Below, piece by piece: positions 33,361 to 34,370 of a stretch of 34,370 bases of DNA. How positions within the stretch are numbered: the stretch's first letter is position 1; each line of letters opens with the position of its first letter. The notes beneath the pieces are model-generated. The model worked only from the letters and a program-made list of their open reading frames with translations. It was not told the DNA's origin and did no database searches. This stretch comes from Polyangiaceae bacterium (GTDB lineage: Bacteria > Myxococcota_A > Polyangia > Polyangiales > Polyangiaceae): NCBI GenBank assembly GCA_947502375.1, contig CANMZR010000003.1:1-34370 (forward strand), read 5' to 3'. The translations under genes and the position numbers were made by a program.

Positions 33361-33394
33361 TGCAAGAGCCAGTAAGGTGCAAGAGCCAGTAGGG
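33361..33394. repeat. 17-bp tandem repeat
   Basis: TGCAAGAGCCAGTAAGG is followed directly by TGCAAGAGCCAGTAGGG (one mismatch), and a third partial unit GGCAAGAGCC occurs at 33402-33411. It lies in non-coding DNA between convergent genes. Confidence 0.88.
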
Positions 33395-33494
33395 CCTTTT
33401 CGGCAAGAGCCTTAGCTATCCGCGAAGCAGCGTCGGGGACCGGGGACGGGGCGTTGCGAAACACGGCACCCAGAACGCAGCTGAAGCCATGGGC

Positions 33495-34370
33495 TCACCC
33501 TTTGGTCGATTTTTGTGCGGCAGGGGAAGGGCGTGGCCCTTTCGAGCCGTTCGCTGTGCCGCCGCCGACAAGCTTTCCTCCTCCGTATGGGACGACGCGC
33601 GGAAGCTTTGCCCACGACTCATCGAAGAGCTGTTTCATCCGCGCGAGTTCGGGCGCGTACTTTTTGTCACGCGCGAGATTTTTCAATTCACCTGGATCGA
33701 GTTCGAGATCGTACAGGCTGAGTCGGGCCGCTTCTCCGTCCACGATGAGCTTGAGGTTCCCTTTGACCAGCGCGCGCGTCGGAGGATTGTTGCTGTCCGC
33801 GGGCAGGTCCGTGAGGATCGGTTCGCGGTCCTGTGGAGACTCCAGGCCGTAGACCTCTGGAACCAGTGATTTTCCGACAAACCCAGGTGAAGGCGCGACG
33901 CCGAGAAGGTCCACAATGGTCGGGGCGAGGTCAATATCGGAACGCCGCGCATCGATGGTTTTTGCCGTGATGCCAGGACCGGAGATGAACAGTGGCACGC
34001 GTGTCAGCACCTCCCATAACGCGAAGGCATGACGGTACATCTTGTGCTCGCCGAAGGCCTCGCCATGGTCGGCGCTGACGATGACGGCCGTCCGTCCCCA
34101 CCAGGGTTGCTGGCGCGCAAACGCGAGCAATCGCTCGATCTGAAGATCGGTGTAAAAGACCTCTGAGTCGTAACGATCGCGATTCTCCTTGCCGAACTTC
34201 GGCGACTCCGGATGAGGCCGATACTGGTCGTGCGGGTCCATGTCGTGGAGCCACATAAAGAACGGCCCCTCGGTGTTCTTCGACTCGCGCAGCATGTCGA
34301 TGGCGAGGTCCGTCGTCTTGTCGCCGGTCACGGATTCGTCGGTGGTGTTGTTGACCTTGATCCCGGGGAC
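33495..34370 (-). CDS. Sulfatase-family (alkaline-phosphatase superfamily) protein, 5'-truncated by window
   Basis: The frame is open to the last base (codons continue past 34331 as ...GIKVNNTTDESV), so only the C-terminal 291 codons are here; the ORF-track start (GTG 34331) is internal. FMWLHDMDPHDQYRPH and AVIVSADHGEAFGEH contain the conserved metal-binding Asp/His of sulfatases and phosphoglycerol/phosphoethanolamine transferases. IDLAPTIVDLLGVAPSPGFVGKSLVPEV and KLIVDGEAARLSLYDLELDPGELKNLA match the C-terminal sulfatase fold. The end is a Gly/Lys/Ser-rich tail. The active-site Cys/Ser that becomes formylglycine (CxPxR) would lie outside the window, so sulfatase versus phosphatase or transferase cannot be decided. 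The N-terminus, and so signal peptide or membrane anchors, is also missing. It converges on the helical lipoprotein. Confidence 0.85.
   Translation of the reverse strand, partial: VPGIKVNNTTDESVTGDKTTDLAIDMLRESKNTEGPFFMWLHDMDPHDQYRPHPESPKFGKENRDRYDSEVFYTDLQIERLLAFARQQPWWGRTAVIVSADHGEAFGEHKMYRHAFALWEVLTRVPLFISGPGITAKTIDARRSDIDLAPTIVDLLGVAPSPGFVGKSLVPEVYGLESPQDREPILTDLPADSNNPPTRALVKGNLKLIVDGEAARLSLYDLELDPGELKNLARDKKYAPELARMKQLFDESWAKLPRVVPYGGGKLVGGGTANGSKGPRPSPAAQKSTKG

Larger units (their letters stand above)
33209..33494. other. 286-bp convergent intergenic region with AT-rich patch, hairpin and tandem repeat
   Basis: The gap separates the ends of the helical lipoprotein and sulfatase genes. 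It holds an AT-rich patch (TTATTTAATAAAAAATG, around 33288-33304), a small hairpin with TTTT, and a 17-bp tandem repeat. No ORF with coding character, no tRNA and no mobile-element end was seen. The ORF-track entries here are shadows of the sulfatase gene end. Confidence 0.6.

Noticed and set aside
1-34370. CRISPR arrays, tRNA/rRNA genes, IS elements or prophage
   Set aside because: No regularly spaced repeats, cloverleaf-like segments, transposase or integrase proteins were seen; the tandem repeats noted are short and without spacers.

Overview
This window looks like chromosomal DNA of a high-GC Gram-negative bacterium, most likely a myxobacterium-type deltaproteobacterium (Myxococcota, perhaps Sorangiineae/Polyangia). 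That is inferred from several things: a Kelch-repeat lipoprotein with a Gly/Ala/Ser/Thr-rich spacer, many secreted TPR-like proteins, a DUF4388-like protein beside a sigma-54 activator, frequent TTG/GTG starts, and strong third-position G/C. I see no rRNA, tRNA, CRISPR array, phage or IS element. Genes are packed densely in short divergent, convergent and 4-bp-overlapping blocks, and no gene-free stretch exceeds 300 bp.

Layout. (1) 1-7113 is a cell-surface polysaccharide region: a methyltransferase-glycosyltransferase fusion cut by the window edge, a Kelch lipoprotein, a GT4 glycosyltransferase, a Wzy-like polymerase and an acyltransferase-3 whose stop overlaps the polymerase start. (2) 7194-8715 holds a solitary beta-class DNA methyltransferase and trmL. 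(3) 8812-14616 holds an outer-membrane-like protein followed by a tight four-gene cassette: fatty acyl-AMP ligase-like enzyme, acyl carrier protein, membrane-anchored SGNH-like protein, MBOAT acyltransferase. Its part list copies the dltABCD D-alanylation system, but the activating enzyme looks like a fatty-acid ligase. I regard this as the most interesting system here. (4) 14629-17671 holds rnc, a zinc-ribbon membrane protein, a parvulin-like protein that seems to lack the catalytic histidines, and a small membrane protein. (5) 17716-20529 holds a DUF4388/TPR-like protein divergent from an NtrC-type response regulator. (6) 20531-26103 is a minus-strand group: a membrane protein, ferrochelatase, and a secreted TPR-gluzincin metallopeptidase. 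(7) 26304-27154 is a two-gene operon of an unknown 89-aa protein and a compact sigma-70-family factor, preceded by a 9-bp-stem inverted repeat. (8) 27200-30898 is a minus-strand operon: acyl-CoA-synthetase-like ligase, DnaJ, and the PPDK/PEP-synthase regulatory protein. (9) 30947-33208 is a large helical-repeat lipoprotein. (10) 33495 to the end is a sulfatase-family protein cut by the window edge.

How they work together (inference). Region 1 would assemble, polymerise and acylate a surface glycan. Region 3 would activate a carboxylic acid as an adenylate, load it on the carrier protein, pass it through the MBOAT protein across the inner membrane, and transfer it to an extracytoplasmic acceptor via the SGNH-like protein. 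The remaining genes are RNA processing and modification, haem synthesis, protein folding and regulation. Function calls come from reading the translated sequence by eye; no database search was run.
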